Positions 1-9,577 of a DNA stretch of 59,748 nucleotides are shown here, one piece after another. Origin of the DNA: an uncultured Pelagibacteraceae bacterium (GTDB lineage: Bacteria > Pseudomonadota > Alphaproteobacteria > Pelagibacterales > Pelagibacteraceae); NCBI GenBank assembly GCA_902586495.1, contig CACIHQ010000007.1, forward strand, positions 1-59,748, written 5' to 3'. Below the pieces are notes generated by a model that was not told the origin of the DNA, made no database searches, and worked only from the letters and a program-made list of their open reading frames with translations. How positions within the stretch are numbered: position 1 is the first letter of the stretch; each line of letters opens with the position of its first letter. Position numbers and translations under genes: made by a program.

Positions 1-1
1 T

Positions 2-718
2 TTAACAGCAGTTCTCGGGATTTTATTTTTTGTTTTAATTGAATTTCTAGGAGATAAATTAATCAAAAACATTTTAGAAAATAATATTTCTAGTTCTTTA
101 AATAGAAATGTGAAAATTGAAAAGTTAAATATTGATTATCTAAGTGGTAAAGCAAGTGCAAAAAACATAACTCTTCTTAATAAAAAATTCGATGGCTACT
201 TAATTGGAATTGACTCTATTAATGTAAACTTAGATACATACTCAATCTTTTCAAATAATATTTTGATCAACGATGTTCTGTTAAATAATATTAAATTAAA
301 TTATTACTTTAATTTCTCTGATCAAAAAATTAACGACAACTTAAAGTCTTTACAAAAAGATCTTAAATATGAAAATACTAATTCTGAGTCTAATAAATAT
401 TTTAATATAAGAAATCTTGAGGCAAAGAATATTTCTTTGTCTGTTTTATCTCCAGAACTTAATGTTGAAAAAACTTTTGCAATAAGTGATATTAAACTAA
501 ACGATATTGGTAATACTAAAAATAGTAAAGATTATAAAGATGCTTTAAAAAAAATTTTTAATGACACAGTTGATAATGTCAAAAACAAAGTTCTGAATGA
601 TAATTTTCTAGATAAACTTTATGAATTAGATACTGATCTTGTGGAAGAAAAAATAAAAGAAAAACTCAATTTAAACAAAGACAAAATAAAGAATAAACTT
701 AAAGGTTTAATTAATTAA
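2..718 (+). CDS. AsmA-like membrane-anchored protein, 5' end outside window
   Basis: The reading frame is open from base 2, so the gene starts before the window; a GTG at 110 is only an internal codon. About 238 residues are visible. They begin inside a hydrophobic stretch (roughly residues 1-16, a probable N-terminal membrane helix). A segment follows that resembles the start of AsmA/DUF748 proteins: a helix ending in a short conserved turn, then alternating beta strands. The C-terminal 60 residues are Lys/Asp/Asn-rich and probably helical. AsmA-like proteins are envelope proteins implicated in outer-membrane or lipid homeostasis. This one is much shorter than typical members, so the exact role is unknown. 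Its stop lies 7 bp from the stop of the convergent pilY1-like gene. Confidence 0.6.
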   Translation, partial: LTAVLGILFFVLIEFLGDKLIKNILENNISSSLNRNVKIEKLNIDYLSGKASAKNITLLNKKFDGYLIGIDSINVNLDTYSIFSNNILINDVLLNNIKLNYYFNFSDQKINDNLKSLQKDLKYENTNSESNKYFNIRNLEAKNISLSVLSPELNVEKTFAISDIKLNDIGNTKNSKDYKDALKKIFNDTVDNVKNKVLNDNFLDKLYELDTDLVEEKIKEKLNLNKDKIKNKLKGLIN

Positions 719-725
719 ACTTTAT

Positions 726-3700
726 TTAAAACCCAGACTCTCGCCATCCACTATTATTACCAACTACATCGCCTGGTGCAGCTAAAATAGAATACAGTGT
801 ATCTTCGTCTTCACTTGGTCCTGCTACGTTAGCAAACAACTTATCACCAAATATGACAAGTTCAGATAGTACACCTTCTCTGACAAATAAACATGCTGCA
901 TCATTTACTTGTGGGTTTGCTCCTTTAATTAATTTATAAGTGTTGTTAGTTCCACACTCATCGTCTGCAACACAAATATATGCATTTCCAATGTCACATC
1001 TTCTTTCACCATCTCCAGGAGGTGGCTCATATATCGGATAATAAACTTGACCTTTGAATAATGTCGGAGGTGCTGACACTTTACGGTATGAGTGGCCTGA
1101 TGCTTGTAATTGACCACCTGGGTCTAAACGAACTTTCCATGCATCCTCTGAGTCAGGACAATGTGCGGTTCCAGAGGATTCACCTGAAACATCAACACAA
1201 TCTGCTGCCTCATCAATTGATCTTGCATTCAATGCACCTTCAATAGCCTTACTCATAAAATCTGTACTGTCTTTCGGTAATGGAATAGTTACTCCGTTTA
1301 AATGTTTAAACATTGGAAAATCAACATCTCTTACACCATACATTACGTTATCCATTAGTGTGGTTCGCTCAGCTAGTGCATTAAAATTTCCAGTTCCACC
1401 AAATAACCAGAAGTCTTTAGTGGTAACACCTATTCCTGCATCCATTGAGAAAAAAGTATATCTTTTGTTATCCGTATTGGCATTTAGATTAAATAATGTA
1501 GTTTGATTAAACATTTTGACATCATTTACGTCATCGTCATCTTCGTACATATTAGTTAAGTTTATTTTAGTTATTTTACCCTCTCTATCGTTGACATAAA
1601 CCAATGCTCCTCTCCAAGGTATGTTGAAAGCAGTATCAGGAGTAATAACTATTGGATTTGTTGGTACTGCATTTGATATATCACTTCCTCTAATTACATC
1701 TACTTCAGAACCATCCACATCTTTTTTTATTCTAGTTGGGTTTAGGTCAGCTATCAAAATTGGTCCTTTATTAATTTCATGACCAAAGATTTTTCCTGGT
1801 TCGAGCATATCACCTAATTCAATAAGATAAAGAGCGGAGCCAGCACATAAGTGATTACTGGACATACCCGCGCCCATAATAGCAACGTATTTATCATTAG
1901 AAATATCTATATTTCCAGTAAGATCAGCACCAGTTTGAGATGTTGGGCTTGGTAGTCTTACTATTCTTGGTGTAGACCAAGTTTCACCTAACTTGCTATA
2001 ATCATATTTACTCTCTATTCCTGTAGTCGAATCACAATTGGCTGATACAAAAACGTTACTAGATTCGGTCTCCACAGAGCCCTCGTCTGAAGATTGGCCG
2101 GAATTATAAGTAAGTGTTTCGCCAAATTTGATTTGTAAAAATCCATCAACCATTTTTGCTGAGGTATAATCTAATTTAGTTTTTTCATTATTCTTTACTT
2201 TAAATACCTCAAACGCATTTAATCCAAATTCTGTTCCATCAGGACCTAGTGAAAAATCAAAATTAAAAACTTTACTCTCATAGCAAGACGATGTGCCTAC
2301 ATCTTTAAATTTACCCGTTGTATAATCATCATCGTCTGTACATTTATCAATAAGAATTCTATTGGTATAAACTTCACTATCTGTTCCATCTCCATCGGCT
2401 TTTGCTGCTTGTTCATATTTAAGGTTAGCTCGTTTTGCCTCTCTAGAATCTGAAATATTAAATTGAGTCTGTCTATAATCAAAACCTCCCTCTTTAATAT
2501 CCCCTTTGTAATCCATTACATAAACTTTGTTATTTACAAAATCATTATAAACTGAAAACATATGAAGAGGTCCTTCATCTCCTATTATTGGATAAGTTAC
2601 ATCAAGGACAGAAAAACCTGCTCCACCTCTACCATAAGGTATAATTAAAATAGTGTGCCAATTCTCTTCTGTCTCTGGTGTACCATCTATACTTAATCCT
2701 TTTATCCAAACGTCATGCACAACTGGAGATCCATCTACACCAAAGATTGCATTAGACCCTCCTGCAGGTTCACCTTCAACTATTCCCTCTGTCGCTCCAT
2801 CTAAATCTTCATTAATTATAGTTGGAAATTTTCCAGCAATAAAAGGTGGAACAAAAGCCCACTCCTCAAGACCTGTCTTTGCATCAATTGCGTGTAAAAC
2901 CCCACTATTTGAACCTGCATATATAATATTTTTTCTGTTAGCATGTTTTGTTTTAAAAAATTGATAATTTTTTAACGAACGATAGTACGCTTCTTCATTA
3001 TTATTTGTGAAATCCGTATTACCGTCTGGTGGTCCAATTTCAATTAATTGTGAATGATAAATATCACCAAGAATATGATCTCTAAATTCTGTGATGTTAC
3101 AATTGCCATTATAATCAAAATAGTCTTGACCTCTGACAAAATTTATTAATCCTTTTAATTCATCATCTGTTCCATCTTCCCCGACAGTTTTACTTCTACC
3201 GTTATCTATTGAGCATTCAGAAGTAGAATTATGATAATCAGTTAATTCAAACCCTAATCTATCAAACAAATCACTGATCGCATCTAAGTTGGCTTGGTTG
3301 CTGGTAGTAAAGTTATTCCAATTCCCTACGTAATCTAAAGACTCACGGTCAGCCTTATCTTCCTCAGTCTCACCAAGTTCTTCTTCAGGCACAGGTAGCG
3401 CAGTCCAAATATTTCTTCCTGTAGTTTTTGCTTGCGTAAGTATCTTTTTAGCAGCATCCCAGTTACCATCATGAGTCATTTCATGAATAACTACTGATCC
3501 TGATCCTGCTCCAGTTATTTCTTTTCTTAAAATAGTCCCTTTCCATTCTCCATATTGCTCATATTCAAATTGAGCTTGATACAAAGAACCTCCTTCTTGA
3601 ACACTTGCAGTGATTGAGGGTGCCGTAAATGCTAATTTTTCAGCTAGGATCTGTCTTATCTTTGATGCCAATTTAGTTTTTAACTGAGATGGTGTTCTAG

Positions 3701-5687
3701 CTTCAATGGTTGGATCACAATCCTTTCTACCCTCAGCCTCTTCAAGTGTTGTTGCGTTACATGATCCATGCATTGCAAGGTAATCAAAAATAAGCTTTCC
3801 ACTGTCATCAATACTATCCCCATAAGCAACCATAAGAGTTTTAACACCCTTCTCTCTTAAAGCTTCAACTTTATCTTTGGTAATACCTTTCCTATTTTTT
3901 TTAGTAGGAATTTGAGGGACACCATGATTTCTCATCTTACCGTCACTAATTACAATTACATAATTTAACTGACAAGTTACATCTGGATCGAAATTTTTTA
4001 TGTCTCCGTTTGGCGCACCAGCATTAAAATATCCCTCAGCCATTTGAGACCAAGCATGGCTATCAGTACCCCAACGGATTTCAATAGTGTTAAGCATATT
4101 TATAGCGTCTGAAGCACCCTCAGTACTAATTGGAACAGCTAGACATGCGTTCTTTCCGTTTTTAACACAATCTGAATGCCTATTTTTTGCTATATCCCAT
4201 TTTGTCCAATATTTGCAACGTGTACCGTCTTTATCACAAGGACCTCCGTCTTTATTATTTTCTCCACCGCTCCAATAACCAAATCCAAAATTAGCTCCGC
4301 TAGTTAATGTACTGTCAGACAAAACAGATTTAATCGCTTTTTTAGCTCCATCCCACCTGGTCATTTTTCCACCCCCTATTTGATTTCGCCATGCTGTATC
4401 TCTTTTATCTGTTATAATTTTATCTGCGTGGAATTCATCTGAATAAGAACCATGCGTAAGTAGAACCGTGTTACCAATTATTGATAAAGATGTTGGAGTG
4501 GCAGTAATATAAACTTTGTCAAAAGCTAGATTGCCTGCTGTAGCTACATTAGCAGAACCACCTTTTTTGCCTAATGTAGAGGCACGATTTATCTTACATG
4601 TTCCATTGGTAAATACTAATCTTTGAATATGTCTTCTTCCAACACTAGCTGCAATAAAGACATTATCATCACCATTTAAGACATCAAAAACAGTATGATC
4701 TTGTACTTTACTTAAATTTCCACTTTTTTTCCCTTTACATGATCTTGCTGCCGTTCTCATGCTTGTACTAGTTAATTTTGGAACAGTTTCTTTGTAATCT
4801 CCCTCAGCATCTTTATCGGTACTTAGGTTGTAACCATAAAAACCTTTATTGTTTGTTACATAGACATGACTTGCATCACTATCTAATTTAATTTGCCATG
4901 ACTTATCAGCTATCGAACCAAAATGAGTACTGGATTGTCCTTCTACTTCCTCGCATTCTGACTTTGTTAAATTACAAGATGTAAATGTTGTTGTTTTTTT
5001 ACTCTTACTTTTTGTACCTAAAGCAACCATAATTAAATCGCTATCTGCTCCACCTTCGCCATCTCTTAGTGCAAAATCAAAATTTCGTGTTGGTGATGCA
5101 TCTTGTAGTATCGCAATTCTACATTGAAGTGTAGTTTCATTCAGACCTACAATGTAACTTTCTTTTTGATTTGCCCACATTAAGAAGAAAATTAAATTTT
5201 CACCTGAAATACCTGTATCTTCCATTGTAACATTTGTTTTGTATTGAACATGAGCTGTTCTTTTGTGACCGTTTGGTATTTCAGTAGATGATGTTTTTAA
5301 GCCATCTGCTGTAAGAAGATTATCACAAGTTCTATCTGTTGCAGTTGATGGAAACCAAGTTGTAACTTCATATGAGCGACCATTATCATCTATCCCCTCA
5401 AAATTTAGCGGGTCTCCAAGTGAATTGAACTTAAATAGCCCTCCTCTATGCACGTCAGTAGATGCTAATATTCTATCACCTGAACCATCAATTGTTGATC
5501 CATATATCTTATCTACACCTAAACCTATCTTATTGAAGGTCATGCTTTTAGAATTATCTAAAAGAATTAAAATATTCGCTGGAACATCTCCCTCACCTGA
5601 GCCAGGAGGGACAGGTTTGGCCATAACCGATTGATTTACAAAAAATAAAAATAAAATAATTGTTATCTTTTTAATAAGATTTTTCAT
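726..5687 (-). CDS. pilY1: PilY1-like type IV pilus tip / biogenesis protein
   Basis: A 1653-residue secreted protein with a signal peptide (about residues 1-23). A von Willebrand A MIDAS motif (DNSKS, about 44-48) follows at once. The rest of the vWA domain appears only from about residue 440 (helix start WDGAKKAI, then VIVISDG and LMVAYGD strands). Residues 55-440 are therefore an insertion with propeller-like strands. The C-terminal half carries the PilY1-type beta-propeller (IIYAGSNSGVLHAID, then EEWAFVPP). PilY1 proteins sit at the pilus tip or promote pilus assembly and adhesion. It is the last gene of the minor-pilin block and starts 2 bp after the stop of the preceding secreted protein, behind a GAGGAAG Shine-Dalgarno-like stretch. 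The family call is firm; the C-terminal calcium loop of PilY1 could not be located with confidence. Confidence 0.88.
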   Translation of the reverse strand: MKNLIKKITIILFLFFVNQSVMAKPVPPGSGEGDVPANILILLDNSKSMTFNKIGLGVDKIYGSTIDGSGDRILASTDVHRGGLFKFNSLGDPLNFEGIDDNGRSYEVTTWFPSTATDRTCDNLLTADGLKTSSTEIPNGHKRTAHVQYKTNVTMEDTGISGENLIFFLMWANQKESYIVGLNETTLQCRIAILQDASPTRNFDFALRDGEGGADSDLIMVALGTKSKSKKTTTFTSCNLTKSECEEVEGQSSTHFGSIADKSWQIKLDSDASHVYVTNNKGFYGYNLSTDKDAEGDYKETVPKLTSTSMRTAARSCKGKKSGNLSKVQDHTVFDVLNGDDNVFIAASVGRRHIQRLVFTNGTCKINRASTLGKKGGSANVATAGNLAFDKVYITATPTSLSIIGNTVLLTHGSYSDEFHADKIITDKRDTAWRNQIGGGKMTRWDGAKKAIKSVLSDSTLTSGANFGFGYWSGGENNKDGGPCDKDGTRCKYWTKWDIAKNRHSDCVKNGKNACLAVPISTEGASDAINMLNTIEIRWGTDSHAWSQMAEGYFNAGAPNGDIKNFDPDVTCQLNYVIVISDGKMRNHGVPQIPTKKNRKGITKDKVEALREKGVKTLMVAYGDSIDDSGKLIFDYLAMHGSCNATTLEEAEGRKDCDPTIEARTPSQLKTKLASKIRQILAEKLAFTAPSITASVQEGGSLYQAQFEYEQYGEWKGTILRKEITGAGSGSVVIHEMTHDGNWDAAKKILTQAKTTGRNIWTALPVPEEELGETEEDKADRESLDYVGNWNNFTTSNQANLDAISDLFDRLGFELTDYHNSTSECSIDNGRSKTVGEDGTDDELKGLINFVRGQDYFDYNGNCNITEFRDHILGDIYHSQLIEIGPPDGNTDFTNNNEEAYYRSLKNYQFFKTKHANRKNIIYAGSNSGVLHAIDAKTGLEEWAFVPPFIAGKFPTIINEDLDGATEGIVEGEPAGGSNAIFGVDGSPVVHDVWIKGLSIDGTPETEENWHTILIIPYGRGGAGFSVLDVTYPIIGDEGPLHMFSVYNDFVNNKVYVMDYKGDIKEGGFDYRQTQFNISDSREAKRANLKYEQAAKADGDGTDSEVYTNRILIDKCTDDDDYTTGKFKDVGTSSCYESKVFNFDFSLGPDGTEFGLNAFEVFKVKNNEKTKLDYTSAKMVDGFLQIKFGETLTYNSGQSSDEGSVETESSNVFVSANCDSTTGIESKYDYSKLGETWSTPRIVRLPSPTSQTGADLTGNIDISNDKYVAIMGAGMSSNHLCAGSALYLIELGDMLEPGKIFGHEINKGPILIADLNPTRIKKDVDGSEVDVIRGSDISNAVPTNPIVITPDTAFNIPWRGALVYVNDREGKITKINLTNMYEDDDDVNDVKMFNQTTLFNLNANTDNKRYTFFSMDAGIGVTTKDFWLFGGTGNFNALAERTTLMDNVMYGVRDVDFPMFKHLNGVTIPLPKDSTDFMSKAIEGALNARSIDEAADCVDVSGESSGTAHCPDSEDAWKVRLDPGGQLQASGHSYRKVSAPPTLFKGQVYYPIYEPPPGDGERRCDIGNAYICVADDECGTNNTYKLIKGANPQVNDAACLFVREGVLSELVIFGDKLFANVAGPSEDEDTLYSILAAPGDVVGNNSGWRESGF

Positions 5688-5689
5688 CT

Positions 5690-6211
5690 TTACATCATTA
5701 CTTCCTCTACATCAGGACTATATAATAATTCTCGATAGTCACCAGTAGTAATTGATAGAGTTTCAAATAATTTAGAGTCGTATGTTTTTCGTTTACTAAA
5801 TAAAATAAACCTGTCCACTGATTTCACTTCAACAGTTCCAAACCACTGTTTATTTTTTACCTTATCATCAATGAAACCAATATTAGCCTTAGTAAATTTG
5901 AATAAGTTGTCTTTACTTAGGTCGTCATGCAAAATTTCCATTCTAAAGCCAATGAGTTTTAAATTTTGGACAAAAACAAATAAATAGGTGTTATTTAATT
6001 CTTCCTCTTTGCAAAAGTCATCGGCTCTATAGGTATACTTATAAACCGTATCATCTGTTTCATCTGCATCGACTTGGTATAAATTTTCATATGTGTTATA
6101 TAATTTTGTTATAGAAGTCCCAATTGGCACATTTAAAAAATTACATGCGTATGAAGCGGACTGTACAAACGTAAAAAGATTTATTAAGAAAAAAAAATAT
6201 AATTTTTTCAT
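5690..6211 (-). CDS. Uncharacterised secreted protein in the pilus cluster
   Basis: 173 residues with a clear N-terminal signal peptide (MKKLYFFFLINLFTF..., cleavage near residue 20). The mature protein has one cysteine just after the signal sequence and another near residue 68, which could form a disulfide. Its C-terminal half predicts mixed alpha/beta structure. I do not recognise the family. It lies between the PilX-like and PilY1-like genes on the same strand, with 2 bp to pilY1, so it is probably co-transcribed with them. A periplasmic or pilus-tip accessory role is inferred from position only. Confidence 0.75.
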   Translation of the reverse strand: MKKLYFFFLINLFTFVQSASYACNFLNVPIGTSITKLYNTYENLYQVDADETDDTVYKYTYRADDFCKEEELNNTYLFVFVQNLKLIGFRMEILHDDLSKDNLFKFTKANIGFIDDKVKNKQWFGTVEVKSVDRFILFSKRKTYDSKLFETLSITTGDYRELLYSPDVEEVMM

Positions 6212-6281
6212 TTATAAAATATTACTAAAATATCTCTATTATACAAATACCTCATTTAAATTATAACTGGTCATTTTGTGC

Positions 6282-7169
6282 TTAAGTGGATAAAACCACT
6301 ACAGTTTCTAAGGGTATTAAAATTTCAGGATTTTCATATCCAGTTTCATTTTTTGGCATTAAATATCCACATCCATATATTTTATAAGCTGTTCCTTTTC
6401 TTTGAACATTTGTTGAGGTTTTTTTTAAGCTTTGACCTGCGCCTTTAAAAGTTTTTGATCCTGCATTTATAGCAAAATATTCAAATCTAAATCTTTTTAA
6501 ATAATTTTTTTCTTTTTCCGCATCTACATCAGATAAACCTGTTTTGGAAATAATAGGCTCAATCAAATCTCCAAAATTTTGATTATAAAAATGATTAGTT
6601 ACCAATTGATCAATTACGTTATCATCTTCATCCACTGTAGTTCTTATTAAATTTTTAAAACTTTTAAAACACGGAGTTTTTGTTGGCGTTACAAGATTGC
6701 TTGGTATATCTCTTTGATCAATGTTTCTTGCAGCTCCACTTCTTTGAACATCTTTTCCATCTATTTTAGTAGTATATGAATTTTTGTTAGACTGTGACTC
6801 AAGTTGACTTATATAATTTGAATGTTCTTGCTCTGCAACAGCCTTTTCATCATCGGTTATATCGTCGGGTAATTTTTGGGTATAGTTACTCATACTACAC
6901 TCTCCATCTCTATCATCCTCATCCTTACCACAATTTTCTAAGTCTTGGTCAGTCACCCATGGACCTCTCATCCTATTAATGAGATGCTTTTGTGCTTCAA
7001 TTAATGCATGTTCAGCTACGTAGAAAGTCTGTTGGTATTGGTCACTGGTGTTATTACTTTGATGATCTCCAGATGCTATCACAATTAGACTTCCACCCAT
7101 CAACGACATTACCAGTAATAAAACTAATGACAAAACTAAAGTAAACCCTTTTTGTTTATTTTTAATCAT
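6282..7169 (-). CDS. pilX: PilX-like minor pilin / pilus assembly protein
   Basis: 295 residues. The N-terminus MIKNKQKGFTLVLSLVLLLVM has the prepilin peptidase site (G8|F9) followed by a hydrophobic helix. The usual Glu at position +5 is Leu, as in PilX/GspK-type tip subunits. After the helix comes the YVAEHALIEAQKHL stretch typical of PilX N-terminal domains (AE.AL.EA). The remainder is a variable, Asp/Lys-rich globular domain. Its start codon overlaps the stop of the PilW-like gene (shared base 7169), indicating translational coupling. PilX caps or initiates the pilus together with PilV, PilW, FimT and PilY1. Confidence 0.8.
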   Translation of the reverse strand: MIKNKQKGFTLVLSLVLLLVMSLMGGSLIVIASGDHQSNNTSDQYQQTFYVAEHALIEAQKHLINRMRGPWVTDQDLENCGKDEDDRDGECSMSNYTQKLPDDITDDEKAVAEQEHSNYISQLESQSNKNSYTTKIDGKDVQRSGAARNIDQRDIPSNLVTPTKTPCFKSFKNLIRTTVDEDDNVIDQLVTNHFYNQNFGDLIEPIISKTGLSDVDAEKEKNYLKRFRFEYFAINAGSKTFKGAGQSLKKTSTNVQRKGTAYKIYGCGYLMPKNETGYENPEILIPLETVVVLST

Positions 7170-8173
7170 TAGAAAATATCACCTCCTATATTTCTTGTGT
7201 AAACCGTCACAACAATGTTGTCTCTTAATTTTTTATCATTAAATTTAACAGCATCTTTAGAAAAACCTTTTAGACTTCTGTCTGGATTTATTGATCTGAA
7301 AAAATCTCTCTTAGATTTAAATGCAATTCTAATGTCAACGGCTCTCAAATTATACAAGCTTTCTCGACCTTCTGATGTTGTTGGATTTGGATATGGAATT
7401 CTATTACCTTCTTTACCAATTGGAATGAATTCCATATCATCAACATAATCTCTTACAAGTTCATGATGATAACATTCATCACAATCAACTACCCATTCTC
7501 CGTCTTGAGGAAAACTAAGACCTACGTCAGTCCTTTCTTGCCTCCACGATATTTTAGATTTATAAATAGCGTATCTCTTATCATTTCCATCTTTATCTGA
7601 TTTAGCTATTGCATAATAAGTTACTTTATACCTCTTGTAAGGTTGCTTCCAATCATTTTGGTTAAAATCATCATAAACAATATGTATCTTATCACAACAC
7701 TTTGAATTATAACCAGTTATACTACTTGCTTGCTCTGTTGTGAATACGTCGTCGAGATCTCCAGTATAACCATCTATAACATCTCTTACATAATGTCCTA
7801 ATCCTTTTTCTTTAGCAGGAATAATAACAATTGGGTCATGACTTTCTTGGATAGTAATTTGTCCTCCCCCAAAATATAAATAAGTTTCTTTTGGATATGT
7901 TAAAGTTTGAGGAGAACTTCCACCAACATCAACTTTAAATTTATTATTTCCTAAATAATATCTAAAGCCAGCCATTCTAGTATCTCTTATTAGTAACTCT
8001 ATCAAATCTCTTGAGGATCTACTTATTTTTGCTTTCTCTACAACTTGATTGTAAGTGTTATTAATAATGGAATATGTTGAATAAATAGCCGCCATCATTA
8101 AGGAAGAAACTACAATTCCAATTAAAATTTCGACTAAGGTTAATCCAGAAGTTTTATTAAATTCTTTTCTCAT
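7169..8173 (-). CDS. pilW: PilW-like minor pilin
   Basis: 334 residues. The prepilin signature SG|LTLVE with a following hydrophobic helix (about residues 10-32) includes the conserved Glu5 of the mature pilin. The downstream SSRDLIELLIRDTRMAGFRYY stretch is characteristic of PilW (an 'L..D.RMAGF' motif). Several cysteines lie in the globular part (CCDK, CDECYHH), which could stabilise it in the periplasm. It overlaps the neighbouring pilin genes by one base on each side, so it is part of one operon with the FimT-, PilV- and PilX-like genes. Confidence 0.82.
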   Translation of the reverse strand: MRKEFNKTSGLTLVEILIGIVVSSLMMAAIYSTYSIINNTYNQVVEKAKISRSSRDLIELLIRDTRMAGFRYYLGNNKFKVDVGGSSPQTLTYPKETYLYFGGGQITIQESHDPIVIIPAKEKGLGHYVRDVIDGYTGDLDDVFTTEQASSITGYNSKCCDKIHIVYDDFNQNDWKQPYKRYKVTYYAIAKSDKDGNDKRYAIYKSKISWRQERTDVGLSFPQDGEWVVDCDECYHHELVRDYVDDMEFIPIGKEGNRIPYPNPTTSEGRESLYNLRAVDIRIAFKSKRDFFRSINPDRSLKGFSKDAVKFNDKKLRDNIVVTVYTRNIGGDIF

Positions 8174-8796
8174 TATTCCTTGATTTTGTAATCAGATTGG
8201 AAGTATATATATTTTCTTTTCTTACCATTATTTAACATCACTTCTAGCCTTCCAACATACATTGGTTCATCATAAATATTGGCGTTGTAAATTGTACAAC
8301 TTTGCCATCTGCACATTTTAAAAACTTGTAATTTTTTTGTCTCTTTATTACTTCTGCATTTTAAAAATCTATTTTCTGCAAAAACTTCTTTCCATTTATC
8401 CTCTTTGTTTTGTGGCGCATTATCTTTTTGTTGACTGTAAATATCTTTTTCCGGGTTACTAGCGGTTGTTTGATTTTGTGGATCCTTCACACAAAGATCT
8501 GAAATAGCTGGATTTGAGGCTGTTTTTGCACTTAAGTATTCTGAAAACCTTGGATTTGCTGCAGTTAGTGTTTTTACATCATCTGCTTTTTTTCCATGAT
8601 AAGTATTTCTGTTACCAATAATATCCTCAACTATCATAGTGGTTAAAAAATTTGCTTTAGTCCTTTCGCCAGAACTATCAATTGATTGAACAGAAAAATT
8701 TGTCATTTGCAAAATTGCTATAAATCCTATTCCTACAATAGCAGTTGATATCAAAGCCTCTAAAATGGAAAGTCCTGATTCTTTTTTACTTTTCAT
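8173..8796 (-). CDS. pilV: PilV-like minor pilin
   Basis: 207 residues from the ATG at 8796. A longer frame reaches 8892, but that extension overlaps the fimT-like gene and would put 32 polar residues before the prepilin signal, so the internal start is preferred. The N-terminus MKSKKESG|LSILEALISTAIVGIGFIAIL is a typical class III signal with Glu5. The 'SILEALI...GI.A.LQM' pattern is that of PilV. The rest is a Cys-containing globular domain with predicted C-terminal beta strands. The start follows the fimT-like stop by 1 bp. Confidence 0.82.
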   Translation of the reverse strand: MKSKKESGLSILEALISTAIVGIGFIAILQMTNFSVQSIDSSGERTKANFLTTMIVEDIIGNRNTYHGKKADDVKTLTAANPRFSEYLSAKTASNPAISDLCVKDPQNQTTASNPEKDIYSQQKDNAPQNKEDKWKEVFAENRFLKCRSNKETKKLQVFKMCRWQSCTIYNANIYDEPMYVGRLEVMLNNGKKRKYIYFQSDYKIKE

Positions 8797-8797
8797 G

Positions 8798-9577
8798 TTA
8801 CATCTCCGTCCATTGACCATCTGTAGAACCTTTTTCTGAAAAATTATACCTTGATAATGTAACATTACCAAATCTTGACCATGATATCTCATACAAGTGT
8901 TTATTGTATCTAGTCGGATTTCCTGTAGCGCTTACTCCACAGTCACCATCATCAGAAGCAGAACAAATGAACAATACTTGGTCAGCAACACCATCAACAT
9001 CTCCAGACGATAATTGTGATGTACCTGAAAACCATTGCTCATTTTTACCAAAACAGACTGCACCAATTCCTTGTTCATCTTTAGAATCTTTAGCTGGCCA
9101 ATTTGTTTGAATATTTTCAAAACTAAGTTGTCTTACCTCATTTTTTTTGACACCTTGACTTGGATCATCGTCCCAAAAATTTGAATCACTTATGTTACAT
9201 CGGCTGCCTAAATTATCGCGAAAAGAATTATCACTGTTAAGCTTGTCACCTAATGTTTTTGCTTTCATGCCTTTTGATGTGACTATAATACCTTCAGCAG
9301 TTACTTCCTTCTCTGCCCCAACTTCTCCTTCTGCGCCTGTTTCACCAGCTCCAGCTTGTACGTGTACTTGGACAAAAGCATATTGACCTCTTAATATTTG
9401 TGCATTTATTCCCTCAATAAGAGATCTAACTTTTATGGCCGCATCTCTAACTTCACGATCTTTTCTCCATTCACTAAAATTTGGGTAGCCAATAGCAGAC
9501 ACTATTCCAATAATCACTACTACTACAATGAGTTCTATTAAAGAAAATCCCTTAATTTTCTTTTCCTGCGCTTGCAT
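8798..9577 (-). CDS. fimT: FimT/GspH-like pseudopilin
   Basis: 259 residues. The prepilin site KG|FSLIELIVVVVIIGI with Glu5 is followed by a pattern typical of FimT/FimU/GspH pseudopilins (IGYPNFSEWRKDREVRDAA). There is an Ala/Glu/Gly-rich low-complexity patch around residues 70-85. The 3' part carries several Cys residues. Its 5' end overlaps the 3' end of pilT by 26 bp (9552-9577), so the two genes are likely co-transcribed. FimT proteins are minor pilins, and some relatives bind DNA during natural transformation; no such function can be shown here. Confidence 0.8.
   Translation of the reverse strand: MQAQEKKIKGFSLIELIVVVVIIGIVSAIGYPNFSEWRKDREVRDAAIKVRSLIEGINAQILRGQYAFVQVHVQAGAGETGAEGEVGAEKEVTAEGIIVTSKGMKAKTLGDKLNSDNSFRDNLGSRCNISDSNFWDDDPSQGVKKNEVRQLSFENIQTNWPAKDSKDEQGIGAVCFGKNEQWFSGTSQLSSGDVDGVADQVLFICSASDDGDCGVSATGNPTRYNKHLYEISWSRFGNVTLSRYNFSEKGSTDGQWTEM

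Noticed and set aside
2653..2964. Plus-strand frame inside pilY1
   Set aside because: Opposite a well-conserved propeller segment; a shadow.
8797..8892. Longer start for the PilV-like gene
   Set aside because: It would overlap the fimT-like gene and place a non-signal leader before the prepilin motif.
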